A stretch of 64,000 bases of DNA from Bog-473 sp963754445 (GTDB lineage Bacteria; Actinomycetota; Acidimicrobiia; Acidimicrobiales; RAAP-2). Both the position numbers and the translations under genes were made by a program. Every line of letters begins with the position of its first letter. The stretch's first letter is position 1. Below, one piece after another: positions 36,117 to 45,575 of this stretch. The stretch covers positions 1,612,001-1,676,000 of the forward strand of contig CAVWFT010000002.1 in NCBI GenBank assembly GCA_963754445.1, read 5' to 3'. Under the pieces are notes generated by a model. It saw only the letters and a program-made list of their open reading frames with translations. It searched no databases and had not been told where the DNA came from.

Positions 36117-36231
36117 CACACTGTCGGGACCGACCAGGTCACACTGTCGGGACCGACCAGGTCACACTGTCGGGACCGACCAGGTCACACTGTCGGGACC
36201 GACCAGGTCACACTGTCGGGACCGACCAACG
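36117..36231. repeat. Five-copy 23-bp tandem repeat
   Basis: Five head-to-tail units of 23 bases, each opening CACACTG and holding the inverted repeat GTCGG-GA-CCGAC. Units start at 36117, 36140, 36163, 36186 and 36209; the first four are identical and the last differs in its final bases. The array fills the gap between the ECF42 promoter and the EthD-like gene. Each unit carries TGTCGG on the plus strand, one base from the ECF42 -35 element. Confidence 0.95.
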
Positions 36232-36247
36232 AGGAGCCGCCACCGCC

Positions 36248-36535
36248 ATGATCCGCCTGAGTGTTCTCTACCCCGCCACCGAAGGCGCCACCTTCGACCA
36301 CGACTACTACCGCGAGAGCCACGTGCCGCTGTGCCTGCGCACCTGGGGCCTCGAGAGCGCGCAGATCGACCGCGGCGTCGATGGTCCCTACGTGGCGGCC
36401 GTCCATCTGCAATTCGACTCGCTCGAGGCCATGGGGGAGGCCATGGCGGCCGAGGGCACGGCGGCCGTCCTGGCCGACGTGGCGAACTACACGACCATCG
36501 CACCGGTGCTGCAGACGAGCGAAATCGTCGCCTGA
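36248..36535 (+). CDS. EthD family protein
   Basis: 95-residue dimeric alpha/beta barrel protein. The motif DHDYYRESHVPLC is the EthD signature, and the end (AVLADVANYTTIAPVLQTSEIV) matches the last strand of the family. EthD was first found in ether-degradation operons; its reaction is not known. ATG 36248 has GAGGAG about twelve bases upstream, directly after the tandem repeat, so the array may form its promoter region. Confidence 0.85.
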   Translation: MIRLSVLYPATEGATFDHDYYRESHVPLCLRTWGLESAQIDRGVDGPYVAAVHLQFDSLEAMGEAMAAEGTAAVLADVANYTTIAPVLQTSEIVA

Positions 36536-36557
36536 TCCGTCGGGGCGTGTCGGTCGT

Positions 36558-37622
36558 TCAGGTGACGACGAGGCCGCGTCCGGTGATCAGGGGGAGATCG
36601 AGGGCGGTCACGAGTCCCGGCGCCGCCGCGACGACGGCGGGCACGGCGTTGACCAGGCGCATGGCCGTCGCCTTGAGCCCGGCGGTGTTGTGGTCACCGT
36701 CGGTGCCCATGAGCTGCATGTCGACCGTGTAGGTGGGCTCACCGGTGATCTGGACCCGATAGCAGCCGTGGCCGGCCGGCTGGGGCCAGGAGGGGCAGAG
36801 GTCGTCGCGCAGGCGCGTGACGTGCTCGAGCACGATGACGGCCTTGTCGCCGATCATCCCGCGCACCTCGAAGTGGAGCGCCGCCGCCGTGCCCTTGGCG
36901 ATGGTGCCGGCATCGACCTCGAAGTCCTCGGGCGCCGGCTCGCGTTCGTACCACTCGGTGATCTCGCTCAGGCTCACGCCGAGTCCGGCCGCCAGCTGGC
37001 GGACCACGCTGCCCCACGCCATGGTCAACACGCCCGGCGAGAGGAGGAAGGGCACCTCGTCGATCGGGCGCCCGAAGCCCATGATGTCGAAGAGGACCAT
37101 GGGCTGGTTGTAGGTGTTGTAGTTCAGCACCTCGGCGCAGCGGACCTCCTCGATGCGCTCGGAGACGCCGCTCAGCACGAGTGGCAATGCGTCGTTGGCG
37201 AAGCCGGGATCGACCCCGTTCACGAAGATCGACACGCCGGCCGCCTGCGCCGCCGCCAGGATCGGCGCGGCCAGCGGGTCGTCCGGGGCCGGGTATTGCA
37301 GCATCACCGGGCTGGACGAGACGACGTTGCAGCCGGCGGCGAGGAAGCGCTCCAGGTCGGCCAGCGCCTCGAAGATGCGGTCGTCGGCCATGCCGGTGTG
37401 GATGATGCAGTCCGGCTTCAGCGCCAGGAGCGCGTCGAAGTCGTCTGAACCGGTGACGCCGAGTTCACGGTCCAACCCGGCCAGCGCGCCGGCGTCGCGG
37501 CCGACCTTGTCGGGGTTGGAGACGAAGACACCGACGAGCTCGAGCTCGGGGTGGGCGTCGATGCCGGCGAGGGCATGGCGCCCGACGTTGCCGGTGCTCC
37601 ACTGCACGACGCGATACGACAT
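36558..37622 (-). CDS. Dihydrodipicolinate reductase-like NAD(P)-binding protein (paralogue 2)
   Basis: 354-residue protein with the Rossmann start YRVVQWSTGNVGRHALAGI and the same overall plan as the protein at 21350-22417. Both keep the TGNVGR loop and end in a similar stretch (LKATAMRLVNAVPAVVAAAPGL). AAAGGAG precedes the ATG. It follows a paralogous SDR gene on the same strand, 40 bases away. Substrate not known; an amino-ketone or amine dehydrogenase role is possible. Confidence 0.75.
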   Translation of the reverse strand: MSYRVVQWSTGNVGRHALAGIDAHPELELVGVFVSNPDKVGRDAGALAGLDRELGVTGSDDFDALLALKPDCIIHTGMADDRIFEALADLERFLAAGCNVVSSSPVMLQYPAPDDPLAAPILAAAQAAGVSIFVNGVDPGFANDALPLVLSGVSERIEEVRCAEVLNYNTYNQPMVLFDIMGFGRPIDEVPFLLSPGVLTMAWGSVVRQLAAGLGVSLSEITEWYEREPAPEDFEVDAGTIAKGTAAALHFEVRGMIGDKAVIVLEHVTRLRDDLCPSWPQPAGHGCYRVQITGEPTYTVDMQLMGTDGDHNTAGLKATAMRLVNAVPAVVAAAPGLVTALDLPLITGRGLVVT

Positions 37623-37662
37623 GGTGGTGCTCCTTTGAGAGGGGACGGAGGAAGGTGATCTT

Positions 37663-38457
37663 CTAAAGATCGGGAATGGGCATCTCGAGGTTGGGCGACT
37701 GCAGGCCTCCGTCGACCTCGAGGATCTTGCCCGTCACATAGGAACCGGCGGGCGAGCACAGGTAGAGGATGGCTGCTGCGATGTCCTCGACCTGCCCGAG
37801 GCGCTTGAGCGGCGTCGCCTCTTCCATGGCCGTGCGCAACTCGTCGCTCGACATCACGATGTCGAGAGCGGAGGTTGCCGTCGAGCCGACGCCAATCGCA
37901 TTGACCCGGATGCGCGGGGCCAGATCGCGCGAGGCCAGGCGCGTGTACTGCTCCACCGCACCCTTCACAGTGCCGTAGCCGACGTAGCCCCGGCCGGCGA
38001 CGTGCCCCATCACCGAGGAGATGCTGACGATGGCGCCTCCGGGGTGATCGCCCTCGAGCATGCGGGGCACCGCAGCGCGGATGAGTGCGTGTCCCGCCGT
38101 CACGTTGAAGCGGAACGCCTCCTCCAAGAAGCGCGGCGAGGTGTCGAGCAGGGGCCGGGGCATGGTGCCGCCCATGTTGTTGACGACGATGTCGAGGCGA
38201 CCGAATTCCTTCCAGGCCGTCTCGGCCAGCGAGGCCATGAGGTCGTAGTCGGTCAGGTCGCCGGGGACGATGACGGCCCGGCGTCCGGTCGCCTCCACCT
38301 GCGTGGCCACCTCGCGCAGCTGCTCCTCGGTGCGGGCGGCCAACACGACGTCCGCTCCGGCCTGGGCCAGGGCAACGGCGGCGGCGGCGCCGATACCCCG
38401 CCCGCTGGCAGTGACGACGGCGGCGTGGTCAGTGACGAGGAAGCGGTCGAGGATCAT
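37663..38457 (-). CDS. SDR family oxidoreductase (paralogue 2)
   Basis: 264-residue SDR. The cofactor loop is altered to TASGRGIG (usual TGxxxGIG), NNMGGTMPR replaces NNAG, and the active-site residues are in SISSVMG and GYGTVKGAV. The start ILDRFLVTDHAAVVTA and the segment ALAQAGADVVLAARTEEQL make it a clear paralogue of the SDR at 20544-21353. Upstream of the DapB-like paralogue, so the pair is probably one operon. Confidence 0.83.
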   Translation of the reverse strand: MILDRFLVTDHAAVVTASGRGIGAAAAVALAQAGADVVLAARTEEQLREVATQVEATGRRAVIVPGDLTDYDLMASLAETAWKEFGRLDIVVNNMGGTMPRPLLDTSPRFLEEAFRFNVTAGHALIRAAVPRMLEGDHPGGAIVSISSVMGHVAGRGYVGYGTVKGAVEQYTRLASRDLAPRIRVNAIGVGSTATSALDIVMSSDELRTAMEEATPLKRLGQVEDIAAAILYLCSPAGSYVTGKILEVDGGLQSPNLEMPIPDL

Positions 38458-38489
38458 CGGGCGAACATAGTGGCCCAGCCGGCCGGCCG

Positions 38490-40376
38490 TTAGGAAGACG
38501 GCTGCGGGGCCTCACACTCGATGAGCCGGCCCACGGCGTCGATGAGGGCGAGGTGCGTGAAGGCCTGGGGGAAGTTCCCCAGATGCTCGCCCGTCGCCGT
38601 GTCGATCTCCTCGCCGTAGAGGAGGAGGGGCCCGGCGTAGTTGAGCAGCTTCTTGCACAAGACGGTGGCCCGCTGTGTCTCTCCGATCATGGCCAGGGCA
38701 CTGACGAGCCAGAAGGAGCAGATGGTGAAGGTGCCCTCCTTGCCGCCGAAGCCGGTATCGGTCGTGTCCACCTTGTAGCGCAGGACGAGCTCGTCCTCGG
38801 TCAACTCGTCGGCGATGGCAAGTACGGTGGCCCGAACCCGCTCGTCGTCGGGCGGCAGGAAGCCGAGGATGGGGATCAGCAGCAACGAGGCATCGAGTTC
38901 GTCGTTGTCGTAGTGCTGGCGGAACCGGCCTTTCTCGTCGACACCCTTGTCGAGGATCTCGGCCTTGAGCTCGTCGGCCGCGGCACGCCACCGATCGGCC
39001 TTCTCGTGATCGCCCCTGGTCCCGGCCAGGTGGGCGCCCCGATCCATGGCCACCCAGCACAGGACCTTCGACGCCGTGAAGTGCTGGGGCTCGCCCCGGA
39101 TCTCCCAGATGCCCTGGTCCGGGTCGGCCGAATGGGCGATGGCGGTGTCGACCAGGCTGGCCAGACCCTCCCACACCGGACGGACGATCTGCGCCGCGCC
39201 CTGTTTGAGGTGAATGTCGACGGCGTCGAGGAGCATGCCCCAGACGTCGTTCTGGTGCTGATCCCATGCACCGTTGCCCACGCGGACCGGACGCGAGTAA
39301 CGCCAGCCCGAGAGGTGGTCGAGTGTGTGCTCGGTCAGGTCGCGCCGGCCGTCGATGCCGTACATGATCTGGAGCTCGTAGCCGGTGCCTGTGCTGAGGG
39401 CCTCGAGCACGAAGGCGAAGTACTCGAGCGCCTCCCACTCGAACCCCAGGCGGTACAGGGAGCGCAGCATGAACGACGAATCCCGGATCCAGGTGTAGCG
39501 ATAGTCCCAGTTGCGCTCCCCGCCGGGTGTCTCGGGCAACGAGGTGGTGGCCGCCGCCATGATGGCGCCCGTCGGCGCGAAGCTCAGCCCCTTGAGGGTC
39601 AGTGCGCTGCGCTCCATGTACTGGCGCCACGGATGGTCCGGGAAGGTTCCGTTGGAGAGCCAGTCCCGCCAGTAGGCGACCGTCTCGTCGAGTGCGCCGA
39701 GTGCTTCTTCGACGGACGACGGGGGATGGCCGCCGGCCCACGAGAGTGCCACGAAGGCGGACTGGCCCTTGGCCAGAGTGGTGCGCCCGTAGGTGCGGGC
39801 ACCCGCCGCACCGAGCCGCACCGACGAGGTCAGTGTGAGGACGGGGTCGCCCGGCGGCGGGCTCACGGTCATCGACTCGTACCCGTCACCGTTGTACTGC
39901 CAGTGGCCGGCCGCCGAGCCGTACTCGAAGACGGGGACGGCACTGACCACGACCTCGACATGTCCTTCGATACAGGTGGCCACCCGCACGAGCGTCCCGG
40001 TCGCAGCCTGGTCACCCGGGGCGCGCCGATAGTCGTCACGACGTGCCGCGCCGGCGGTGGCCCCGATGGCGAGCAGGTCCTGCACGACGAGCCAGCCCGT
40101 CGGCGTGTGCCAGGTCGTCTCGAGCACCATGGTGCCCGGGATGTAGCGCCGCTGGTGCGGCACCATGGTGTTGATCGGCCCGAAGCGGAAATTCCCGGCG
40201 GTCCGGTCGAGCAGCGCGCCGAAGACGCTCGGCGAGTCGGGCCGGGGCAGACAGAGCCACTCGACCGACCCGTCCGGGGCGATCAGGCAGTTGTGTTCGC
40301 AGTCCGACAGGAATCCATAGTCGGCGATCGGCGGAAAGTTCTCGGGTTGCACCGGTCCGGCCGGGACGTCTGTCAC
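38490..40376 (-). CDS. Glycoside hydrolase family 15 (glucoamylase or trehalase)
   Basis: 628-residue cytoplasmic enzyme. The N-terminal beta-sandwich starts IADYGFLSDCEHNCLIAPDGSVEWLCLPRPDSPS, and the (alpha/alpha)6 barrel holds GGERNWDYRYTWIRDSSF and the catalytic region GIWEIRGEPQHFTASKVLCWVAMDRG. The end GEHLGNFPQAFTHLALI carries the second acid. No signal peptide, so it acts on internal trehalose or glucans. The GTG at 40376 was chosen where similarity begins. Divergent from a glucose-dehydrogenase-like SDR, 126 bases away. Confidence 0.88.
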   Translation of the reverse strand: MTDVPAGPVQPENFPPIADYGFLSDCEHNCLIAPDGSVEWLCLPRPDSPSVFGALLDRTAGNFRFGPINTMVPHQRRYIPGTMVLETTWHTPTGWLVVQDLLAIGATAGAARRDDYRRAPGDQAATGTLVRVATCIEGHVEVVVSAVPVFEYGSAAGHWQYNGDGYESMTVSPPPGDPVLTLTSSVRLGAAGARTYGRTTLAKGQSAFVALSWAGGHPPSSVEEALGALDETVAYWRDWLSNGTFPDHPWRQYMERSALTLKGLSFAPTGAIMAAATTSLPETPGGERNWDYRYTWIRDSSFMLRSLYRLGFEWEALEYFAFVLEALSTGTGYELQIMYGIDGRRDLTEHTLDHLSGWRYSRPVRVGNGAWDQHQNDVWGMLLDAVDIHLKQGAAQIVRPVWEGLASLVDTAIAHSADPDQGIWEIRGEPQHFTASKVLCWVAMDRGAHLAGTRGDHEKADRWRAAADELKAEILDKGVDEKGRFRQHYDNDELDASLLLIPILGFLPPDDERVRATVLAIADELTEDELVLRYKVDTTDTGFGGKEGTFTICSFWLVSALAMIGETQRATVLCKKLLNYAGPLLLYGEEIDTATGEHLGNFPQAFTHLALIDAVGRLIECEAPQPSS

Positions 40377-40502
40377 CGGGCGGATGCTATCGGTGCCCGT
40401 GGGGACGTCGCCGGGGGCCTCCTTGGAGGTACCTCCGATCCCATTAGGTTGAGGGCTTCGTGCGAGACCGCTGCCGAAAGGCGGCGGCGAGGAGGTGGCG
40501 TC

Positions 40503-41276
40503 ATGGCTGGAGAGCTCGACGGCAAGGTGGCCATCGTGACGGGCGGCAACACCGGCATCGGCGCTGCCGTCGTCGTGGCGTTGGCCGAGCGGGGGGCCAA
40601 GGTCGTCATCGACTACGTGGCCCAGCCCGAGGCCGAGCAGGAACTGGAACGCAAACTCCACGCGCTCGGTGAGACCGCCGTCGGGATCGAGGCCGACGTG
40701 TCGAAGGTCGACGAGCTCCAGCGCATGGTCGAGACGGCGGTCTCGAACTTCGGTCGCCTCGACATCATGGTCAACAACGCGGGGATCGAGACGCGCAGTT
40801 CGATCCTCGACACGACCGAGGCGCAGTACGACAAAGTGCTCGCCATCAACCTCAAGAGCGCGTTCTTCGGGACCCAGTTGGCCGCCCAGCAGATGATCGC
40901 CCAGGGAGGCGGCGGCCGCATCATCAACATGACCTCGGTCCACGAGGACTGGCCGATGCCGGGCAATACGCCGTACTGCCTCTCCAAGGGCGGCATGCGC
41001 ATGCTGACCAGGACGGCCGGCGTCGAACTGGCGCCGCACGGGATCCTGGTGACCGGCGTCGGGCCGGGCGCCGTCGACACGCCGATCAACGCGCAGACGG
41101 TGGCCAACCCCGAACTCCTGGCCAAGCTCAACGCCGCCATCCCGATCGGTCGCCTGGCCCAGCCCGAGGAGATCGCGTCGGTCGTGGCGTTCCTGGCCGG
41201 TCCCGGGGCCGCCTACCTGAGTGCGACGACGATCTTTGCCGACGGCGGGATCATGCAGAGCAGCCCCGGCCTCTAG
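40503..41276 (+). CDS. SDR family oxidoreductase (glucose 1-dehydrogenase-like)
   Basis: 257-residue SDR: TGGNTGIG for NAD(P), NNAGIETR, catalytic Ser in NMTSVHED, and YxxxK in PYCLSKGGM. The proline-glycine-rich EDWPMPGNTPY loop is typical of Bacillus-type glucose 1-dehydrogenases. GGAGG lies nine bases before the ATG. Divergent from the GH15 enzyme, which may supply glucose. Its stop overlaps the cydB stop in a CTAG tetramer. Confidence 0.85.
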   Translation: MAGELDGKVAIVTGGNTGIGAAVVVALAERGAKVVIDYVAQPEAEQELERKLHALGETAVGIEADVSKVDELQRMVETAVSNFGRLDIMVNNAGIETRSSILDTTEAQYDKVLAINLKSAFFGTQLAAQQMIAQGGGGRIINMTSVHEDWPMPGNTPYCLSKGGMRMLTRTAGVELAPHGILVTGVGPGAVDTPINAQTVANPELLAKLNAAIPIGRLAQPEEIASVVAFLAGPGAAYLSATTIFADGGIMQSSPGL

Positions 41277-42321
41277 GTGGTCTCGGCGTCGGCGCTGCCG
41301 ACGGCGGACGGTTCCGCTGCCACCTCGCCTCCGACCTTCGGCATCGAGAGGCGCTGGCGGAAGATGTGGTAGGTCCAGGCCTGGTACACGAGGACACACG
41401 GGAAGAAGATCACCGCGACGACCGTCATCACCTTCAGCGTGTACGACGGGCTGGCCGTGTTGTTCACCGTGAGGTTGTAGGCGGCGTTGGTGGTCGAGAC
41501 CATCACGCGGGGAAGAGCTCGAAGAAGATGGACCCGACCGTCCCCCCGATGCCGATCGCCGCGGCGAAAAAGGCCCAGCCGTCCGCCCGGGCATGGGAGA
41601 GCCAGGCGGCGGCGATGACCGCCATGAGGGCCAACGCCTCGACGGGCTTCGGCACGAACCCCGTGCCCAGCCCCACGTGGATCCAGGTCATGAAACCGAA
41701 GGCGACGAGGACGGCGACGCCGCCGATCGCTGCGGCGGCGTGCTGTGCCCGCCGGTGCAGTTCTCCGGTGGTCTTGAGCGTCAGATAGGTGGCCCCCATG
41801 AGCAATGAGAGCACCGTGAGAGTCACCCCCGTCCAGAGACCGAACGGCGTCAACAAGGTGAAGAAGCCGCCCGTGAACTGATGGGCCTTGTCGATGGGGA
41901 GGCCGTGGAGCAGGTCGCCCAGCGCCACGCCAGCCAGCAGCGGGATGAGCGCGCTGCCGATGGTCAGTCCCCAGCGCCAGGTCGATCGCCAGCGCGGGTC
42001 GTCGAACTTGCGTTGGTACTCGAAGGCGAGGCCGCGGGCCATCAGGGCGAGCAGGAGCACCACGAGGGCGAGGTAGAAGGTCGAGAACATGGTGGCGTAC
42101 CAGCCGGGGAAGGCAGCGAAGATCACCGCGCCGGCGACGATGAGCCAGACCTCGTTGCCGTCCCAGACCGGGCCGATGGTGTTGACCACGACCCGACGTT
42201 CCATGTCCGTGCGACCGATGAACGAGTGCAGCATGCCGACGCCGAAATCGAACCCTTCCAGGACGAAGAAGCCGACCCAGAACAAAACGTCGATGATGTA
42301 CCAGAGATCTCCGAGTGTCAC
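41273..42321 (-). CDS. cydB: Cytochrome bd oxidase subunit II (CydB), frameshifted near C-terminus
   Basis: Membrane subunit of the high-affinity quinol oxidase, about 349 aa. Starts at GTG 42321 (TLGDLWYIIDVLFWVGFFVLEGFDFGVG) with AGGAG upstream. The frame stops early after FFELFP because a C run at 41510-41513 is one base short; in the next frame the last two helices follow (NAAYNLTVNNTASPSYTL, then VIFFPCVLVYQAWTYHIF) and end at 41273. Eight bases after cydA and last gene of cydDCAB. Confidence 0.88.
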
Positions 42322-42329
42322 GTTGGCTC

Positions 42330-43759
42330 CTAGTAGACGAGTGCCGGCTCGTCCTCTTCGGACGGCTCGGTCGGGACGGGCCGGCCGCACCACCGGGGGC
42401 GACGAGCTTGGCCAGGGGGTCGTGATCGAGCTCACGCCGGCTGTAGCGGATCATCAGCCAGGCATCGGCCACCCCGAGCACGAGGAAGACGAGGCCGAAG
42501 ACGACGATTGAGATCCAGATGTCGGCGGCCGACACGGACGGTGACACGCCGGCGGACGTCTTCATGAGGCCCTGGACGATCCAGGGCTGGCGCCCGCTCT
42601 CGGTCAGCATCCACCCGGCGGTGTTCATCAGGAACGGTGCCACGGCGACCCAGGGTGCGATGCGCAGGAACCATCTCGAACGATCGAGCCGTCTGCGGTA
42701 GAGCAGCCACCCGCCCCAGACCGAGAAGAAGAGCACGAGCGTGGCCAGATAGGCCATGACCCGCATGGACCAGTACTGGATGAAGACGTTCGGGACGTAG
42801 TTTCCCGGCCCGTACTCCTTCTGGTACTCGGCGTTCAGTTGGTTCAGGCCCTGGACCTGACCGTTCGGATGGTTCGTGGCCAGAATGGACAGCAGGTAGG
42901 GAATGTTGATGATCTGCGTCGGCGTCTGGTCGTTGTTCCCCCCGCCGATCTGGAAGGCGGAGAACGAGCAGCCGGTGCAGGTGTTCCACTGCGCCTCGGC
43001 GGCGGCGATCTTCATCGGCTGGTAGGTCTCCTCGATAACGCCCAGCTCGCTGCCCACGAAGAGGGTCAGGATCACGGCCGGCAGCAGGACGGCCAGCGAG
43101 ACCACGGCCGCCCGGCGGAACGCGTCGACCTGTTGACGGCGACGCAGGTGCCAGGCCGACACCCCGAGCATGATGACCGACGCTGTCACCAGTGAGGCCA
43201 GGAGCACGTGGGTGTAGCCCCAGAGGAACACCGGATTTGTGAACAGGGCCCAGATATTGTTCAGCTCCGGTTCTCCGGTTTTCTGGTTGGTCACGTACCC
43301 GACCGGGTGCTGCATCCACGAGTTGGCGGCCATGATGAAGGCGGCGGACAGCATGGTTCCCGCGGCCACCAGCCAGATCGTCGCCAGATGCGCCTTGCGG
43401 GAGAGCCGGTTCCATCCGAAGATCCACACCCCGAGAAAGGTGGACTCGAGGAAGAAGGCGACAAGGCCCTCCATCGCCAGCGGGCCGCCGAAGACGTTGC
43501 CGACCAGGCGCGAGTAGGCGGACCAGTTCATTCCGAACTCGAATTCCTGGATCAACCCGGTGACGACACCGATGGCGACGTTGATCAACAGCAGCGCGCC
43601 GAAGAAGCGGGCCAAGCGGAGGTACGTCTCGTCGTTGTTGCGGTACCAGGCCGTCTGCAGGAGGGCGACGAGAAAGGCCAACCCGATCGTCACGGGGACG
43701 AAGAGGAAGTGGTAGATGCTGGTCATGGCGAACTGCCACCGGGCCAGGTCGAGATTCAT
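42330..43759 (-). CDS. cydA: Cytochrome bd oxidase subunit I (CydA), frameshifted at the tail
   Basis: Haem-bearing subunit, about 476 aa. His of haem b595 is in SIYHFLFVP near residue 18, His of b558 in WGYTHVLLASL, and the quinol-site motif GRQPWIVQG is present; the Q loop is short. The frame runs on past the expected stop: one base is missing in the C5 run at 42395-42399, after DPLAKLVAP. Restoring it gives the acidic tail PSEEDEPALVY and a TAG at 42330 that also forms the cydB ribosome-binding site. The ATG overlaps the cydC stop. Confidence 0.9.
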
Positions 43760-45575
43760 GTCTGTTCGCTCCCTTTGATCACGGCGGACCTGCTCCGATC
43801 GGAGCCGAGCTGCCGCACACTGTGGTCAGGCCGATCGTTCACGCGCTCTTCCCACCACAAGCCGGCGTAGTGGCCGCCGGCGCGCAACAGGTCTCCATGG
43901 GTTCCGCGCTCTTCGATCCGGCCGGCGTCGAGGACGACTATCTCGTCCATGTGCTCGAGGCCGGCCAGGCGGTGGGTGATGAGCAGGATGCACTGGCCCT
44001 CGGTGAGGGTGAGCACATCAGCGGCAAGGGCGTCTGCCGCGGCGGGTTCGAGGTGCTCGGTCGGTTCGTCGAGCACCAGCACCGGGAACTCGGCCAACAG
44101 TGCCCGGGCCACTGCCACCCGCTGGCGCTGACCCCCGGAGAGCCGCGCGCCCCGAGGGGCCGACCTCGGTGGCCAGCCCACGGGGGAGACCCGACAACCA
44201 TTTGCCCAGACCGACGCGAGCCAAGACGTCCGCAAGCTCGTCGTCTCCGGCGGAACGACGTCCGATGCGCAGGTTCTCCGCCAGCGTGGTGTCGAAGAGG
44301 TGGGGTCGCTGCTCCACCAGCCCGATCACCCGGCGCACGTCGTCCGCTCTGAGTCGCTCCATCGGGACGCCGTCGATCGTGGCGGCACCCGAATCGGCGG
44401 GCAGGAACTTGACCAGGATGTCGGCGATGGTCGATTTCCCGGCACCGCTGCGACCGACCAGCGCCACGCGTCGGCCAGGTTGCAGTACCAGGTCGATGTC
44501 GCTGCAGCGCCGGGCGCCCGGCCCCGGGGTAGGTGGCCCAGACGGAGGCGAGCTCGACCCCGTGTGGGCCTGCGGGCAGCTGCACCGGTTGGACGGGCTC
44601 GGGCACCGCGGGAGGAGCCTCCACGACCTCGAAGACGCGCCCCGCGGCCGCTCTCGTCCTCTCCAATGCCTGGGTGGCGGCGGGAAGGGGTGCCACGAGC
44701 TCGAAGGCAGCCAGCGGGACGAGAGCCAGCACCCCGACGAGCGCACCGTCGAGGTGGCCCGAGTGCGTGGCCGCCACCCCGAGGGTGAGTGCGCCCCAGC
44801 TGGCCGTGCCGGCCAGCGCGGTCGTGAGCGCGAGGCCCACGCCCGTCGTACCGGCACGCTGGCGGGCCACCGCCTCGAGCCGCCGGTCGGACGCCTCGAT
44901 GCCGGCCAGCTGTGCCTCGGTCGCCCCCATGGCGAAGAGTTCCGGAGCGCCCTCGACGAGATCGACCACCGAGGCGGAGAGCTCACCTCGTAGGGCCGAG
45001 AGCGACGACTCGCCCCGGGCGGCCAGGCGACGGGTGAGCCAGGGAACGAGGGTGGCCGAGAGCAGGAGGGCGCCGAGGAGCACGAGACCCGCCTGAGGGA
45101 GGAGCCACCAGAGGACTCCGACCGTTCCGGCTCCGACGAGCAGCGCCACCGCGAAGGGCTGGATGACGCGGAGGACGACATCTTGGAGTGAATCGACGTC
45201 GTCGACCAGCCGGGCCACCAGGTCACCCCGTCGGAACGCCGGCAGCCCGCTCGGGGCCACGGCCTCGAGACGTTCGTACACGCGCACCCGCAGATCGGTC
45301 AGCACTCGGAGCGCCGCGTCATGGCCGACCAGGCGCTCGCCGTAGCGGAAGAAACCCCGCGAGAGCCCGAAGAACTGCACACCCACGATGGCGAGGGTGA
45401 GCGCCGCCTCCGAGGGGTGCTGCGAGGCCCGAGCGATGAGCCAGGCGGACGTGCCCATGAGCGCGATCGAGGCACCGATGGCGCCGGCGCCCAGCAGGGA
45501 GGCCTCGGTCAGTCGCCGCCAGGCGGGCCGGGCGATCCCGAGTGTCTCGATGGTGCCGGCGGGACGGCCCGTCAT
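43756..45575 (-). CDS. cydC: CydC ABC exporter subunit for cytochrome bd assembly, two frameshifts
   Basis: Half of the CydDC thiol/haem exporter needed for cytochrome bd assembly; about 605 aa. Membrane part: SLLGAGAIGASIALMGTSAWLI and GFFRYGERLVGHDAALR. Walker A GRSGAGKST, signature LSGGQRQRVAVARAL, Walker B VLVLDEPTEHL. Single extra bases near 44503-44507 (after YPGAGRPAL) and 44155-44160 (after ATEVGP) split the frame into three pieces. ATG overlaps the cydD stop (ATGA). Confidence 0.85.

Noticed and set aside
36117..36231. CRISPR array
   Set aside because: The 23-base units are directly adjacent with no spacers, and no cas genes are present.
36209..36247. ECF42 promoter for the EthD-like gene from the last tandem repeat
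   Set aside because: TGTCGG is close to the -35 element, but no CGA/TC lies at the right distance before the start.
41503..42321. CydB as a naturally short protein ending at 41503
   Set aside because: The missing last two helices are encoded in the next frame with good conservation, so a one-base error explains it better.
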